The notes beneath the pieces were generated by a model. That model searched no databases. It worked only from the letters and a program-made list of their open reading frames with translations, and was not told the origin of the DNA. 7,645 bases of DNA, taken from the NCBI GenBank assembly GCA_012519465.1, contig JAAYQD010000089.1, forward strand, positions 1 through 7,645, written 5' to 3'. Positions 6,636-7,645 of the stretch are shown here, piece after piece (positions within the stretch are counted from its first letter, which is position 1; every line of letters begins with the position of its first letter). This DNA is from Candidatus Cloacimonadota bacterium (GTDB lineage Bacteria > Cloacimonadota > Cloacimonadia > Cloacimonadales > Cloacimonadaceae). The translations under genes were made by a program, and so were the position numbers.

Positions 6636-7645
6636 ATGAAAAAAGACGTTTACAACACCGAGATTATCGTGGACGTGCATCCTCTGGAAAAGCGCGTGGC
6701 GGTTCTCGAAGACAACAAGCTGGTGGAGCTCTTCGTAGAGCGTAAAGACCGCCAAAACATAGTGGGCAATATCTACAAAGGCTTTGTGAAAGACGTGCTT
6801 CCCGGAATGGGAGCCGCCTTTGTGGAGATTGGCCTGCAACGCACCGCATTCTTACATTATTCTGATATCGTCACAGACTTTTTGGATATCTTTGAAAACG
6901 AAAGACCCGCCAAAAGGCTGAATCCCAGGGATTCCTCTCAGATTGTGAATCTGCTCAAGCCCGGCCAGGAACTGGTGGTGCAAATCCATAAAGGTCCCCT
7001 GGGCTCCAAGGGCGCACGCCTCACCGGGCAGATCTCCATCCCGGGCAAATATCTGGTGCTCTTCCCCAATAAAAACAAGATCGCCATCTCCCGCAAGATC
7101 TACAGTCAATCTGAGCGCGGCCGCATCCGCAACATCCTTTCAGCCATCAAAGACCCTGATTTTGGCATCATCGTGCGTACCGAGGCGGAAGGCAGCGATG
7201 AAGAGGATTTTCGCAACGAATACAAGGCTCTGGTCAAAACCTGGCGCCTGGCGGAAAAGCAGATCAAATACGGCAAAGGTCCCCTGTGTGTATTCGAGGA
7301 AAACGCCCTGGAAAACTACCTCATCCGCGATCTCTTTGGCGAACACGTGGATAGATTGGTGGTAAATGACAGAACCTTTTTCAAGCGCATCGTGGGCTAC
7401 CTGGAAGACTTGTCTCCAGAGCTAATCCCCAGCGTGGAATTGTATCGTGAAGACAGCCCCATCTTCGACGCCTGGGGCATAGAAAAAAAGATAGAAACCG
7501 TCTTCCACTCCCGCATCTACCTCCCCAGCGGCGGCAATATCAAGATAGAACAAACCGAAGCCCTGGTGGCAATCGATATCAATACCGGCAGCTTTACCGG
7601 CAAAACCAGCTATGAAGAAACGGTGAAGCGCACCAATCTGGAAGC
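6636..7645 (+). CDS. ribonuclease G/E family protein, 3' end beyond window
   Basis: This endoribonuclease cleaves single-stranded AU-rich RNA and takes part in rRNA maturation, tRNA processing and mRNA decay. The first 336 residues are present. The N-terminal RNase H-like part is followed by an S1 RNA-binding domain (about 38-130) with GNIYKGFVKDVLPGMGAAF (44-62), AFLHYSDI (71-78) and SKGARLTGQISIPGKYLVLF (124-143). The 5'-phosphate sensor region shows IIVRTEAEG (178-186), whose Arg-Thr pair matches R169/T170 of E. coli RNase E. The DNase I-like catalytic domain begins at about 285, with VAIDINTGSF (311-320): aspartate 314 should be the first metal-binding aspartate, with asparagine 316 next to it. 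The second aspartate and the zinc-link cysteines lie outside. A short N-terminus without further extension favours the RNase G type, but rne cannot be excluded without the C-terminus. It probably shares a transcript with sppA. Confidence 0.95.
   Translation, partial: MKKDVYNTEIIVDVHPLEKRVAVLEDNKLVELFVERKDRQNIVGNIYKGFVKDVLPGMGAAFVEIGLQRTAFLHYSDIVTDFLDIFENERPAKRLNPRDSSQIVNLLKPGQELVVQIHKGPLGSKGARLTGQISIPGKYLVLFPNKNKIAISRKIYSQSERGRIRNILSAIKDPDFGIIVRTEAEGSDEEDFRNEYKALVKTWRLAEKQIKYGKGPLCVFEENALENYLIRDLFGEHVDRLVVNDRTFFKRIVGYLEDLSPELIPSVELYREDSPIFDAWGIEKKIETVFHSRIYLPSGGNIKIEQTEALVAIDINTGSFTGKTSYEETVKRTNLE

Overview
The window is a compact bacterial segment with every confident gene on the + strand. 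It reads as conserved chromosomal sequence with no sign of phage, transposon, CRISPR or defence genes. The standard genetic code fits throughout. Starts are ATG except for one TTG, and Shine-Dalgarno (SD) sites are good at most genes. The gene set (MacB-type ABC pair, BrkB/YihY membrane protein, PurH, double-domain SppA, RNase E/G) suits a Gram-negative, diderm-type bacterium. The general style of the proteins recalls uncultivated lineages such as Cloacimonadota, but this is an impression and cannot be proved here.

Layout. Positions 1-211 hold no confident gene. They contain a possible promoter and a minus-strand reading frame that stays open to the window edge. From 212 to 4720 four genes run almost without gaps: an ABC ATPase (212-895), its MacB/FtsX-type permease (876-2105, 20-base overlap), a BrkB/YihY-family membrane protein (TTG start, 2109-3179, 3-base gap) and purH (3176-4720, ATGA overlap). 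This is what a translationally coupled operon looks like. A 49-base gap leads to a tRNA-Ser(GGA) gene with encoded CCA (4770-4863). Only 23 bases later sppA begins (4887-6602), and 33 bases after it an RNase G/E gene begins (6636 onward), cut by the window end before its second catalytic aspartate.

How the parts relate. The ABC pair and the BrkB protein are envelope functions and PurH makes IMP, so their linkage is probably one of transcription and not of shared pathway. SppA degrades membrane-embedded peptides such as spent signal peptides. RNase G/E processes rRNA, tRNA precursors and mRNA. The tRNA lies so close between two protein genes that it may be cut out of a longer transcript, and a processing nuclease is encoded just downstream.

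Nothing here supports a wholly new system. The points most worth a second look are the altered STGGT loop of PurH (STSNT), the tRNA embedded in the gene string, a hairpin covering the ribosome binding site of the RNase gene, and the unexplained 5' flank.
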